Source of the DNA: Mycobacterium sp. E787 | GTDB lineage: Bacteria; Actinomycetota; Actinomycetes; Mycobacteriales; Mycobacteriaceae | Assembly: GCF_001668725.1 (NCBI RefSeq) | Contig: NZ_LZKL01000124.1 | Location: 53,720 to 117,719, forward strand | Length of the DNA: 64,000 nt | Reading direction: 5' to 3' | In this document: piece by piece, positions 25,897 through 34,933 of the stretch | Position numbering within the stretch: position 1 is the stretch's first letter | How the letters are laid out: each line of letters opens with the position of its first letter | Notes under the pieces: model-generated | Databases searched by the model: none | Seen by the model: only the letters and a program-made list of their open reading frames with translations | Told to the model about the DNA's origin: nothing | Position numbers and translations under genes: made by a program

Positions 25897-26769
25897 CTAC
25901 AACGGAAATTTGGTGCCCGTGAGCTGCTCGGACAGCTCCCACAGCTTGGTCGCGGTGGCGGCGTCTCGCGCCCGACGGCTGCGCGCGACCGGTTGGGTCC
26001 GGCCGAGGTAGCCGAAGCGGGGTCCGACGAACGTGTCACCCGGCAGGTCCTGCGAGGCCGCGTACAGGGTCTGCCGGGCGCCGTAGTCGGCGTCGGTGGC
26101 CACCACCCGGGTGGCGGCCGACATCAGCGCGTCGCCCAACCTGCGGCCCGAGGCGCCCTGCAGGTTGGTGTGCGAGTAGCCGGGGTGGGCGGCCAGCGCC
26201 CGCAACGGCGACCCCGCCGCATCGAGTCGCCGCTGCAACTCGCTGGTGAACAGCAGGTTGGCCAGCTTCGACTGGCTGTAGGCCAGCCAGGGGGAGTAGC
26301 GCCGGTTCTTCCAGTTCAGGTCGTCGAAGTCGATGCGACCCGGCCAGTGCGCCATCGACGACACCGTGACGACGCGGTCGGTGAGCCTGGGCAGCAGCAG
26401 GTTGGTCAGCGCGAAGTGACCGAGATGGTTGGTGCCGATCTGGCTCTCGAAGCCGTCGGCGGTCAGCGCGTACGGCGCGGCCATGATGCCGGCATTGTTG
26501 ATCAGCACGTCGACGTCGGAGTCCACCCCGTCGGCGAACTCGCGCACCGACGACAGGTCCTGCAGGTCGAGCCGGCGCACCTCGATGTCCCCGCTCATCT
26601 GCCGCGCGGCGGCGTCGCCCTTGCCCGTGTTGCGGATGGCCATGACGACCTTGGCGCCCCTGGCCGCCAGCTCGCGGGCCGTCACCGCGCCCAGCCCGCT
26701 GTTGGCGCCGGTGATGATCACGGTGCGCCCGGCGAAAGACGGCAAATCCGCGGCGGTCCAGTCGGTCAT
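25897..26769 (-). CDS. Short-chain dehydrogenase/reductase, retinol-dehydrogenase-like
   Basis: 290 residues. NAD(P) motif TVIITGANSGLGAVTAREL (about 16-34), NNAGIM, and the active-site YSQSKLANLLF with the upstream Ser in VSSMAHWPG. The extended SDR layout resembles mycobacterial retinol-dehydrogenase-like oxidoreductases. ATG at 26769 starts the domain. It is divergent from the cyclase-LuxR gene across paired TGACGTCA sites and absent from the M. tuberculosis rplY-lpqT junction. Substrate unknown. Confidence 0.88.
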   Translation of the reverse strand: MTDWTAADLPSFAGRTVIITGANSGLGAVTARELAARGAKVVMAIRNTGKGDAAARQMSGDIEVRRLDLQDLSSVREFADGVDSDVDVLINNAGIMAAPYALTADGFESQIGTNHLGHFALTNLLLPRLTDRVVTVSSMAHWPGRIDFDDLNWKNRRYSPWLAYSQSKLANLLFTSELQRRLDAAGSPLRALAAHPGYSHTNLQGASGRRLGDALMSAATRVVATDADYGARQTLYAASQDLPGDTFVGPRFGYLGRTQPVARSRRARDAATATKLWELSEQLTGTKFPL

Positions 26770-27077
26770 GCCTGCCAACAGTAGTGACGTCAAATCGCAG
26801 CGGCACGGTGGTGGGCCAGGTGATGACGTCATCCCCGGCCACGGGCCGGGGCCGGCCAGGCGCGCGTTGGGCATTCGGCGGGTGATCCCCGGGTTCGGGC
26901 TTCGCTTGCATCGATTGTGGTCATCAACCGACCATCTGGCGCCCTGCGGGCAAGACCATCCGCCGCAGCGCATAAATCCGCGCGCGGTGGACCGCGCAGA
27001 CCACGCGCGCCCCGCCGGAGGGGATCTGCGCGTTATGGCCGATGTTTTGCCGCATGTCGGCGCCGATGCTGGCTACC
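26770..27077. other. Divergent control region with two TGACGTCA palindromes
   Basis: No gene is seen in these 308 bases. TGACGTCA occurs at 26785-26792 and 26824-26831, the second inside the 12-bp palindrome GATGACGTCATC (26822-26833). The sites are 39 bases apart, nearer to the SDR start (16 bases) than to the regulator start, and may bind a dimeric regulator. Confidence 0.55.
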
Positions 27078-30000
27078 ATGAGCCAACATGCGGAGATGCC
27101 GCAGCTGACCTGGAGCGATTTGGGCGTGGGCGAGTTGCTGCCGACGGGCACGGTGACGTTGCTGCTGGGCGACGTCGAGGGCTCGACGCGGTTGTGGGAG
27201 ACCGAGCCGGAGCAGATGGCGGCCGCGCTGACCCAGCTGAACCGGACGGTCGACGAGGCCGTCGCCGCTCACGACGGGGTCCGCCCCGTCGAGCAGGGCG
27301 AGGGCGACAGCTTCGTCGCCGCGTTCGCACGCGCCTCCGATGCGGTGGCCTGCGCGCTGGCGTTGCAACGGGCGCCGCTGGCCCCGATCCGGCTGCGCAT
27401 CGGAATCCACACCGGCGAGATCCAACTGCGCGACGACGCTAACTACGCGGGCCCGACGATCAACCGCACGGCGCGGCTGCGTGATCTGGCGCATGGCGGT
27501 CAGACGGTACTGTCGGGGGCGACCGAACCGATGATCCTGGATCGCTTGCCCGACGGGGTGTGGCTGGCCGATCTGGGCAGCCACGCGTTGCGGGATCTGC
27601 CCCGGCCGGAGCGCGTCGTGCAGCTGTGCCACCCCGATCTGCGCAACGACTTCCCGCCACTTCGCGTCCGCCGGGCAGTCGTGTCGCACAACTTGCCGGC
27701 CCAGTTGACCAGCTTCGTCGGGCGCCGGGCTCAAATGGCCGAACTGCGAGATGCCGTCACTGCAAACCGGCTCCTCACGCTGACCGGCGCGGGAGGTGCC
27801 GGCAAAACTCGACTCGCCGTCGAAGTCGCCTCGCGGCTCGCGGACGAGTTCGCCGACGGAGTGTGGTACGTCGATCTGGCACCGGTCACCATCCCGGGGA
27901 TGGCGCCGGTGACCGTGGCGCGCACGCTGGGTCTGCCGGATCAGCCGGGCCGCTCGACGATGGACCTGCTCAAGCGGTTCTTCGGCGACAAGGCGGTATT
28001 GCTGCTCCTGGACAATTGCGAGCATCTGCTCGACGCGTGCGGGAGCCTGGTTGTCGAATTGCTTGCGGCCTCACCGCACCTCACGATCCTGACCACCAGC
28101 CGCGAACCACTCGGCGTGCCGGGTGAGTTGAGCTGGCGGGTGCCGTCGCTGTCACTCGAGGACGAGGCGATCGAGTTGTTCACCGACCGCGCCCGACGTG
28201 TCCGCCCGGAATTCGTTGTGACCGAGTCGAACAGAGCGCTGGTCGAAGAGATCTGCCGACGGCTCGATGGCATGCCGTTGGCACTCGAGCTCGCCGCGGC
28301 ACGGGTCCGGGCGCTGTCGTTGCGCCAGATCGTGGACAGCCTGCACGACCGGTTCCGGCTGCTCACCGGCGGCGCACGCACGGCCGTGCGGCGGCAGCAG
28401 ACGCTGCGGGCGTCGGTGGATTGGTCGCACGCGCTGCTCACCGAGCCGGAGCGAATCCTGTTCCGCCGGTTGGCGGTTTTCGCCGGCGGATTTGACCTGG
28501 AGGCCGCCCAGCCCGTCGCCGCCGGCACTGCGGCCGAAAGCTATCAGTTGCTCGACCAACTGGGCCTGCTGGTCGACAAGTCGCTGGTGGTGGCCTTTGA
28601 GCCTGGCACCGGCACCGGGATGAGATACGGGTTGCTGGAGACCGTGCGCCAGTACGCTCAGGAAAAGCTCGGCGAGTCCGGCGAGGCTGACGAGGTGCGC
28701 ACCCGCCACCGCGACCACTACTCGGCCACGGCCGCCGACCTGGAAGCGCGCGGCCACAGCCACGACGACGAGCTGCTGGAGTGGGCGCAAACCGAAATCG
28801 ACAATCTGAGGGCCGCATTCGCGTGGAGCCGCGAACATTCGGAGTTCGCGACGGCCCTGCAGCTCGTCGAATCGCTGCGCCCGTTATGGTTGCGAGCCGG
28901 CCGTGTCAAAGAGGCGCTGATTGGTCTGGACGCCCTTTTGGCTGACGAGAGCCAGACACAGGTGTCGCCCGAAGTCTGGGTTGGCATGGTGACCCAGCGA
29001 GCGATTCTCGCGGCGTGGGCGGGCGTACCGACGGACTTGGATCAGGCACGGCAGGCGCTGGCGATGGCCCGTCGACTCGACGACCCCGCGCTCGTCACTC
29101 GGGCGCTCATCGCATGCGGCCGACACGCATACCAAGACGCCGAGGCCGCGCGAGCCTACTTCGGCGAGGCAAATGACCTGGCCCGGGCCAACTCCGATAG
29201 ATGGAGCCAGTGCCAGATCTTCGGCTACGAGGCGGCCGCGGCGTCCGTCGCCGGTGAGCCCGTCGCGGCGTGTGCCGCCGCCGAACGGGGACGCGACCTT
29301 GCTGACGCTTTAGGTGATCGATTCTTCTCGCGGCACTGCCGAGCTTGGTTGTCGATGGGGTTGGGGATGCGCGGAGATATGGCGGGCGGCATGGAAGTCA
29401 GCACTGCGCTGGCCGACGAGGCCGAGGCGGCCGGCGACCTCACGATGAAGGTTTACGGTCATGTCTGTGTCGGCATAATCAATGCGTTTCGGGGTGATGC
29501 GGCCGCGGCCTATGAGGCGGCCCAATCGGCCCTGGACGCCGCGGAGGCGATCGGCGGATTGCTGGAAGACACGGTTTACGCCGTTTTCGCGGAAGCCGCT
29601 CTGACCGACGGCGACGCTGTTGCCGCAGCGCGGGCGGTCCAGAACGCGTGGAAGCACACCAATCCCCAGCGCGAGTCCTTCACCGCACTCGTCACCCCGA
29701 TGGCCGAGGTCGCACTCGCGTGTGGTGATCTGGCGCCGGCGCGCCGTTGGGCCGACGACGGCGTCGCCGCTGCATCGGGCTGGTATCGGCTGAAGGCACT
29801 GACGCTGCGCGCTTATATCGCCATCGCGCAGGGCAATCCCGAACAGGCCGAGCGCGACGCCCACGACGCCCTCGCCTTGGTCCTCCGCACCGGCGCCTAC
29901 CTTCGGGTGGCCGATACCCTGGAATGCCTCGCCCGCCTGGCTGCCGGCAGCGGCAACCACCCGTATGCGGCGCGCCTGTTCGGTGCCGCGGCGGCGATCC

Positions 30001-30389
30001 GGGAGCGCCTGGGGCAGGCCCGCCGGCCGATGTATCAAGCCGGCTACGATTCCGCGGTCAATGCCGTTCGGGACTCGTTGGGGCAGAAAGACTTCGACGC
30101 TATCCGGGCCGAAGGTGCCGCACTGTCCACCGAGGAGGCGATCGCCTACGCCCAGCGCGGCCGCGGCGAACGCAAGCGTCCCCCCAGCGGCTGGGGATCG
30201 CTGACTCCCATGGAAAACGATGTGGTGGCTCTGGTGCGGGAAGGGCTGGGCAACAAGGAGATCGGCGCACGGCTGTTTGTCTCCCCGCGCACGGTGCAGA
30301 GCCACCTCACCCACGTCTACGCCAAGCTCGGCTTGACCTCGCGTGTTCAGCTCGTCCAGTTGTCGCTCGAAGGCGGACAAAAGACATAG
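27078..30389 (+). CDS. Class III cyclase-like / AAA ATPase / LuxR transcriptional regulator
   Basis: About 1,103 residues with the layout of Rv0386, Rv1358 and Rv2488c. An N-terminal cyclase homology domain (about 10-170: TVTLLLGDVEGSTRLWE, QGEGDSFVAAF, NYAGPTINRTARL) is followed by an NB-ARC-like ATPase (LTLTGAGGAGKTRLAVEVA; LLLLDNCEHLL), a long helical repeat region (about 520-1000) and a C-terminal LuxR HTH (LTPMENDVVALVREGLGNKE, then SPRTVQSHLTHVYAKLG). The usual Lys and Asp that read the purine appear as Gln and Asn, as reported for Rv0386. ATGs at 27042, 27078 and 27096 are possible; 27078 is a compromise. Confidence 0.88.
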   Translation: MSQHAEMPQLTWSDLGVGELLPTGTVTLLLGDVEGSTRLWETEPEQMAAALTQLNRTVDEAVAAHDGVRPVEQGEGDSFVAAFARASDAVACALALQRAPLAPIRLRIGIHTGEIQLRDDANYAGPTINRTARLRDLAHGGQTVLSGATEPMILDRLPDGVWLADLGSHALRDLPRPERVVQLCHPDLRNDFPPLRVRRAVVSHNLPAQLTSFVGRRAQMAELRDAVTANRLLTLTGAGGAGKTRLAVEVASRLADEFADGVWYVDLAPVTIPGMAPVTVARTLGLPDQPGRSTMDLLKRFFGDKAVLLLLDNCEHLLDACGSLVVELLAASPHLTILTTSREPLGVPGELSWRVPSLSLEDEAIELFTDRARRVRPEFVVTESNRALVEEICRRLDGMPLALELAAARVRALSLRQIVDSLHDRFRLLTGGARTAVRRQQTLRASVDWSHALLTEPERILFRRLAVFAGGFDLEAAQPVAAGTAAESYQLLDQLGLLVDKSLVVAFEPGTGTGMRYGLLETVRQYAQEKLGESGEADEVRTRHRDHYSATAADLEARGHSHDDELLEWAQTEIDNLRAAFAWSREHSEFATALQLVESLRPLWLRAGRVKEALIGLDALLADESQTQVSPEVWVGMVTQRAILAAWAGVPTDLDQARQALAMARRLDDPALVTRALIACGRHAYQDAEAARAYFGEANDLARANSDRWSQCQIFGYEAAAASVAGEPVAACAAAERGRDLADALGDRFFSRHCRAWLSMGLGMRGDMAGGMEVSTALADEAEAAGDLTMKVYGHVCVGIINAFRGDAAAAYEAAQSALDAAEAIGGLLEDTVYAVFAEAALTDGDAVAAARAVQNAWKHTNPQRESFTALVTPMAEVALACGDLAPARRWADDGVAAASGWYRLKALTLRAYIAIAQGNPEQAERDAHDALALVLRTGAYLRVADTLECLARLAAGSGNHPYAARLFGAAAAIRERLGQARRPMYQAGYDSAVNAVRDSLGQKDFDAIRAEGAALSTEEAIAYAQRGRGERKRPPSGWGSLTPMENDVVALVREGLGNKEIGARLFVSPRTVQSHLTHVYAKLGLTSRVQLVQLSLEGGQKT

Positions 30390-30448
30390 TGCCCTCCGCC
30401 CAGTGACTTCTGTGACGAAGGTGACTGCGCTAGCCCGCCGCGCGCGAA

Positions 30449-31099
30449 TCACTTTGCCGCGACGACGAATCCGTGGATGATCGACTCGATGTCGGGCGCC
30501 TGCGCGGCCGCCTGGTCGGCGCGGCCGGTGATGGTCAGCTGGACCAGGTAGCGCTGGTTCGCGGGCGGCGATCCGGTGGGCAGGACGATCCGGTTCCAGC
30601 TGTGCAGCCGCGTGCCGTCGAGGTCGTAGCTGCCCTGGATCATCGACGAGGGAAAGCCGTTGTAGTTCGCAGTCGAGGCGTCCAGCTGCTTGAAGTCCTC
30701 GAACAGCTGGGCGTCGTCGTTGCCGTGCTTGATCACCTGGGCCGGGTCGAAATCCCCTCCCGTCAATTTGAAGACCACCAGCCGGGCTGTCGGATACTTG
30801 CCGCCCTTGGAGATGATCACCGTCTCCTTGGCGATGTTCGGGCTGGTAAACGGCGACCAGCCCGGTGGTGTCGGTATCGACACGGTCAGATCCGGCAGCG
30901 AGCCCGGCGCGACCTGTTGGCCGTTGACGCCGATGTTCTGCAGGTACTGCGACAGCGGAACGGGCTTGCCCGTCGTCGTGGTGGTAGTGCCGGCGGTCGA
31001 ACTCGTGGTCCAAACCGACTGGTAGTCAGGCGCTTTCGGTGGTGAACAGGCGCACAGCAGCACAGCCGCCACCGCCAGGGCGCCGGGCAGCGCCTTCAC
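30449..31099 (-). CDS. lpqT: Lipoprotein LpqT (LpqN/LpqT family)
   Basis: 216 residues. Signal peptide with lipobox LLCAC (Cys about 18), then a Thr-rich linker (TTSSTAGTTTTTTGKP) that may be glycosylated by Pmt, then the LpqN/LpqT domain (about 50-215). The GTG start overlaps the arsC-like stop by four bases. Matches Rv1016c in place and family. Surface-anchored; exact role not known. Confidence 0.9.
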   Translation of the reverse strand: MKALPGALAVAAVLLCACSPPKAPDYQSVWTTSSTAGTTTTTTGKPVPLSQYLQNIGVNGQQVAPGSLPDLTVSIPTPPGWSPFTSPNIAKETVIISKGGKYPTARLVVFKLTGGDFDPAQVIKHGNDDAQLFEDFKQLDASTANYNGFPSSMIQGSYDLDGTRLHSWNRIVLPTGSPPANQRYLVQLTITGRADQAAAQAPDIESIIHGFVVAAK

Positions 31100-31446
31100 A
31101 GAATCTCGCGCACCGCGTCGATCGGCCGCGCCAGCCGGGTGCCCTTCGGTGTGACGACAAACGGCCGCTCGATCAGGATCGGATGCTCGGCCATCGCGTC
31201 GAGCAGTTGATCGTCGGTCGCATCGGCGAGACCGAGCTCGGCGTAGAGCGGTTCGCGCTTGCGCACGGCGGTGCGTACGTCGATGCCGGCGTCGCGGATC
31301 ATGCGAAGGAGGTCGGCCCGCGACGGCGGTGTCTTCAGGTACTGGACGACGGTCGGCTCAACGCCGTTGTCCCGCAACAAATCCAGCGTCTTGCGTGAGG
31401 TGCTGCATTTGGGGTTGTGGTAGATGACGGTGTCGCGCGAACCCAT
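31096..31446 (-). CDS. arsC: ArsC/Spx-family arsenate-reductase-like protein
   Basis: 116 residues, thioredoxin fold of the ArsC family. The catalytic Cys lies in YHNPKCSTSRKTLDLL (about residue 14) and the conserved Arg in LIERPFVVTPKG. Such proteins reduce arsenate with glutaredoxin-like or mycothiol partners, but no ars transporter or ArsR regulator is near, so YfgD-like function is possible. It abuts prs with no gap and overlaps lpqT, so it is part of the glmU-prs-lpqT unit; in M. tuberculosis those two genes are adjacent. Confidence 0.85.
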   Translation of the reverse strand: MGSRDTVIYHNPKCSTSRKTLDLLRDNGVEPTVVQYLKTPPSRADLLRMIRDAGIDVRTAVRKREPLYAELGLADATDDQLLDAMAEHPILIERPFVVTPKGTRLARPIDAVREIL

Positions 31447-32427
31447 CTACGCGTCCCCGTCGAAAAGCCCTGTCACGGAGCCGTTTTCGAACACGGCGCG
31501 GATGGTGCTGGCCAGCAGCGGCGCAATGGACAAGACGGTGAGCTGCGGGAAACGCTTCTCCTCGCCGATCGGGAGCGTGTTGGTGACGATGACCTCACGC
31601 GCGCCGCACGCCGCCAGCCGCTCGGCGGCCGGGTCGGAGAGCACGCCGTGGGTGGCCGCGATCACCACGTCGCTGGCGCCGTCTTCGCGCAACAGGTTGA
31701 CCGCGCCGGCGATGGTGCCGCCGGTGTCGATCATGTCGTCGATCAGGACGCAGGTGCGGCCTTCGACTTCGCCGACGACGCGGTTGGAGACCACCTGGTT
31801 GGGCACCCGCGGGTCGCGGGTCTTGTGGATGAAGGCCAGCGGAACCCCGCCCAGCGCGTCGGCCCATTTCTCGGCGATGCGCACCCGGCCGGAGTCGGGG
31901 GAGACCACCACCATGTTGCCGTCGGGGTAGTTGTCCTTGATGTAGCCGGTCAGCAGGTTCTGACCGCGCATGTGGTCGACGGGCCCGTCGAAGAAACCCT
32001 GGATCTGGTCGGTGTGTAGGTCGACCGTCACGATCCGGTCGGCGCCGGCGGTCTTCAGCAGGTCGGCGACCAGCCGCGCCGAGATGGGCTCGCGGCCGCG
32101 GTGCTTCTTGTCCTGGCGCGCGTAGGGGTAGAACGGCATGACCGCCGTGATCCTCTTCGCACTGCCCCGCTTGAGCGCGTCGATCATGATCAGCTGTTCC
32201 ATCAGCCAGTTGTTGACCGGCGCGGGATTGGATTGCAGGACAAAGGCGTCGCAGCCGCGCACCGATTCGTGGAACCGAACGAAGATCTCGCCGTTGGCGA
32301 ATTCCCGGGCCGTCTGGGCGGTGACGTGGACGTCGAGTTCCTTGGCGACCTGTTCGGCCAGCTCGGGATGCGCGCGGCCGGAAAAAAGCATCAGATTTTT
32401 TCGATTATCGGTCCAGTCGTGGCTCAA
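31447..32427 (-). CDS. prs: Ribose-phosphate pyrophosphokinase
   Basis: 326 residues; makes PRPP from ribose-5-phosphate and ATP for nucleotides, His, Trp and the decaprenyl-phosphoryl-arabinose pathway of the cell wall. Motifs MVVVSPDSGRVRIAEKWA and the PRPP loop CVLIDDMIDTGGTIAG are intact, with VDLHTDQIQGFF. Equivalent to Rv1017c (prsA). 97 bases after glmU. Confidence 0.96.
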   Translation of the reverse strand: MSHDWTDNRKNLMLFSGRAHPELAEQVAKELDVHVTAQTAREFANGEIFVRFHESVRGCDAFVLQSNPAPVNNWLMEQLIMIDALKRGSAKRITAVMPFYPYARQDKKHRGREPISARLVADLLKTAGADRIVTVDLHTDQIQGFFDGPVDHMRGQNLLTGYIKDNYPDGNMVVVSPDSGRVRIAEKWADALGGVPLAFIHKTRDPRVPNQVVSNRVVGEVEGRTCVLIDDMIDTGGTIAGAVNLLREDGASDVVIAATHGVLSDPAAERLAACGAREVIVTNTLPIGEEKRFPQLTVLSIAPLLASTIRAVFENGSVTGLFDGDA

Positions 32428-32524
32428 CGCACTGCCCTGCCTCGGGATCGAAATGGAAGCCCCATCGTACGTAGCGAATCGTACGGAACTGTGGCCGGGT
32501 TGCCAGGGACCAAACTCACGGTGT

Positions 32525-34012
32525 CTATTCGGGCTCTGAATTCTCGGAATCTTCCTCGGCGGCCTCGGCGGCCTCGGCGGCCGCTTTCTCCGCCGCTTGG
32601 GCCGCCGCGCTGCCCGGCCGCTTGCGCTGCACCCAGCCCTCGATGTTGCGTTGCGGCCCCGCCGACACCGCCAGCGCCCCGGGCGGGACGTCCTCGCGCA
32701 CGACGGTGCCGGCGCCCGTGTAGGCCCCGTCGCCGACGGTCACCGGCGCGACGAACATGGTGTCCGACCCGGTGCGCACGTGTGAGCCGATCGTGGTGCG
32801 CCGCTTGGTTTCGCCGTCGTAGTTGACGAACACGCTGGACGCGCCGATGTTGCTGTGCTCGCCGATGTCGGCGTCGCCGACGTAGGTCAGGTGCGGCACC
32901 TTGGTGCCCGTCCCGATGTTGGAGTTCTTGGCCTCGACGAACGCGCCGAGCTTGCCGTCGGAGCCCAGCGCCGTCCCTGGCCGCAGGTAGGTATACGGGC
33001 CGACGGCGGCGCCGTCCCCGATCGACGAGGACGTGCCGTGCGTGCGCACCACCGACGCGCCGTCGCCGACGGTGACGTCGGTCAGCGTGGTGTCGGGGCC
33101 GACGACGCAGCGGCCCCCGACACGCGTGCGCCCGAGCAGCTGGGTGCCGGGATGGATCACGGTGTCGCGGCCGATCGTGACGTCGACATCGATCCAGGTG
33201 GTGGCCGGATCGACGATGGTCACGCCGGACAGCTGGTGGGCGGCGACGATGCGACGGTTCAGCTCGGCGCCCAACTCGGCCAGCTGCACCCGGTTGTTGA
33301 CGCCGGCCACCAGCGCGCTGTCGGCGACGTGCAGGGCGTGCACGATCCGGCCGTCGCCGCGGAGGATGGCTACGACGTCGGTCAGGTAGAGCTCCTGCTG
33401 GGCGTTGTTGGCGCTCAGCCGGCTCAGCGCCGAGCGCAGCGGCTCGATGTCGAAGGCGTAGACGCCCGCGTTGACCTCGTGGATCTCGCGTTGCGAGGGC
33501 GTCGCGTCGGCGTGCTCGACGATCGCCGTGACCTCGTCGTCCTGGGTGCGCAGGATGCGGCCGTAGCCGGACGGATCGCTCAGCGTCGTGGTGAGCACCG
33601 TCGCGGCGGCCGCGCCCGCGCCGTGGGTGGCGATCAGGCCGGCCAGCGTGTCGGCGTCGAGCAGCGGCGTGTCGCCCGAGGTGACGACCACGACTCCGGC
33701 GTAATCGTCGGGCAGGGCGGACAGGCCGCACAGCACCGCGTGGCCGGTGCCCAGCGGCCGGTCCTGCAGCGCCACGTCGATCGTGCGTCCCAGGTGGTCG
33801 GCCAGCCCGGTGACGAGCGGCTCGATGCGTTGGTGCTCGTGTCCGAGGACCACCACCAGATGCCGGGGGGCCACCTTGGCGACGGCGTGCAGCGAATGCG
33901 ACAGCATGCTGCGGCCGGCGATCGTGTGCAGCACCTTCGGGGTGTCCGACCGCATTCGGGTGCCGGGTCCGGCCGCGAGAACCAGGACCGCGGTATCACC
34001 ACGAAGCGACAT
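32525..34012 (-). CDS. glmU: Bifunctional GlmU (N-acetyltransferase / uridyltransferase)
   Basis: 495 residues; makes UDP-GlcNAc from glucosamine-1-phosphate. The N-terminal uridyltransferase has LVLAAGPGTRMRSDTPKVLH (8-27) and GYGRILR; the C-terminal half is a left-handed beta-helix of hexapeptide repeats with the acetyltransferase NYDGETKRRT. The last 25 residues are an Ala/Glu-rich acidic tail coded partly by repeats of GGCCTCGGC, likely disordered. Head of the minus-strand unit with prs, arsC and lpqT. Confidence 0.97.
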   Translation of the reverse strand: MSLRGDTAVLVLAAGPGTRMRSDTPKVLHTIAGRSMLSHSLHAVAKVAPRHLVVVLGHEHQRIEPLVTGLADHLGRTIDVALQDRPLGTGHAVLCGLSALPDDYAGVVVVTSGDTPLLDADTLAGLIATHGAGAAAATVLTTTLSDPSGYGRILRTQDDEVTAIVEHADATPSQREIHEVNAGVYAFDIEPLRSALSRLSANNAQQELYLTDVVAILRGDGRIVHALHVADSALVAGVNNRVQLAELGAELNRRIVAAHQLSGVTIVDPATTWIDVDVTIGRDTVIHPGTQLLGRTRVGGRCVVGPDTTLTDVTVGDGASVVRTHGTSSSIGDGAAVGPYTYLRPGTALGSDGKLGAFVEAKNSNIGTGTKVPHLTYVGDADIGEHSNIGASSVFVNYDGETKRRTTIGSHVRTGSDTMFVAPVTVGDGAYTGAGTVVREDVPPGALAVSAGPQRNIEGWVQRKRPGSAAAQAAEKAAAEAAEAAEEDSENSEPE

Positions 34013-34119
34013 GCAACTCTCCTCAACCGTCGGCGCGAGTGCGCGTGTTCGTACGCCGACACGCCGTCAAGCGTGGCATTTCAGGCACGCTCGAGGCAAA
34101 GAACCTGGCCTTCTTGGGG

Positions 34120-34191
34120 CTCCGTCGCCAGGACTCGAACCTGAACTCTCAGAACCAAAATCTGATGTGCTGCCGATTACACCACGACGGA
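34120..34191 (-). tRNA. tRNA-Gln (anticodon UUG)
   Basis: Minus strand: acceptor TCCGTCG pairs with CGACGGA, D-loop region with GTAATCGGCAGC, anticodon arm TCAGA-TTTTGGT-TCTGA giving UUG, and a T-arm with GGTTCGAGTCC. 72 bases including the discriminator G; CCA is not encoded. Lies upstream of glmU as in M. tuberculosis. Confidence 0.95.
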
Positions 34192-34273
34192 TTGCTCACT
34201 CACAGGGCGCAGGCGCCACCATGAGACTCTAGACGGGGCGGTTCCGGTGCGCCGAACCGATACGCTGATTGAC

Positions 34274-34933
34274 GTGGCCGTTCTCGACGCCTCCACGCAA
34301 AAGGAGCCCGACAAAGAAGCCCGGGCCCCGCGCGCCCGGATGACCGGAAGCGAGCGGCGCCAGCAGCTCATCGGCATCGCCCGCTCGCTGTTCGCCGAGC
34401 GTGGCTACGAGGGCACCTCGATCGAAGAGATCGCGCTGCGGGCCAACGTGTCCAAACCCGTCGTGTACGAACACTTCGGCGGCAAGGAGGGCCTGTACGC
34501 CGTCGTCGTCGACCGGGAGATGTCGGCGTTGCTGGACGGCATCACGTCGTCGCTGACCAACAACCGGTCCCGGGTGCGGGTCGAGCGCGTCGCGCTGGCC
34601 CTGCTCACCTATGTCGAGGAGCGCACCGACGGGTTCCGGATCATGATTCGCGACTCGCCGGCGGCGATCAGCTCGGGCACCTACTCCAGCCTGCTCAACG
34701 ACGCGGTGAGCCAGGTCAGCTCCATCCTGGCCGGCGACTTCGCCCGCCGGGGCCTGGATCCGGACCTGGCGCCGCTCTACGCGCAGGCGCTGGTGGGCTC
34801 GGTGTCGATGACGGCGCAGTGGTGGCTCGACACGCGTGAGCCCAAGAAGGAAGTGGTCGCCGCGCACCTGGTCAACCTGATGTGGAACGGCCTGACCCAC
34901 CTGGAGGCCGACCCCCGGCTGCAGGACGAGTAG
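34274..34933 (+). CDS. TetR-family regulator (Rv1019-like)
   Basis: 219 residues. HTH about 35-75 (TSIEEIALRANVSKPVVYEHFGGKEGLYAVVVD), then a helical ligand domain ending NLMWNGLTHLE. GTG at 34274 gives MAVLDAST; a GTG at 34247 is an alternative. It lies between tRNA-Gln and lysA, and its stop touches the lysA stop on the other strand. In M. tuberculosis Rv1019 is next to mfd, so lysA has been inserted or lost here. Confidence 0.88.
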   Translation: MAVLDASTQKEPDKEARAPRARMTGSERRQQLIGIARSLFAERGYEGTSIEEIALRANVSKPVVYEHFGGKEGLYAVVVDREMSALLDGITSSLTNNRSRVRVERVALALLTYVEERTDGFRIMIRDSPAAISSGTYSSLLNDAVSQVSSILAGDFARRGLDPDLAPLYAQALVGSVSMTAQWWLDTREPKKEVVAAHLVNLMWNGLTHLEADPRLQDE

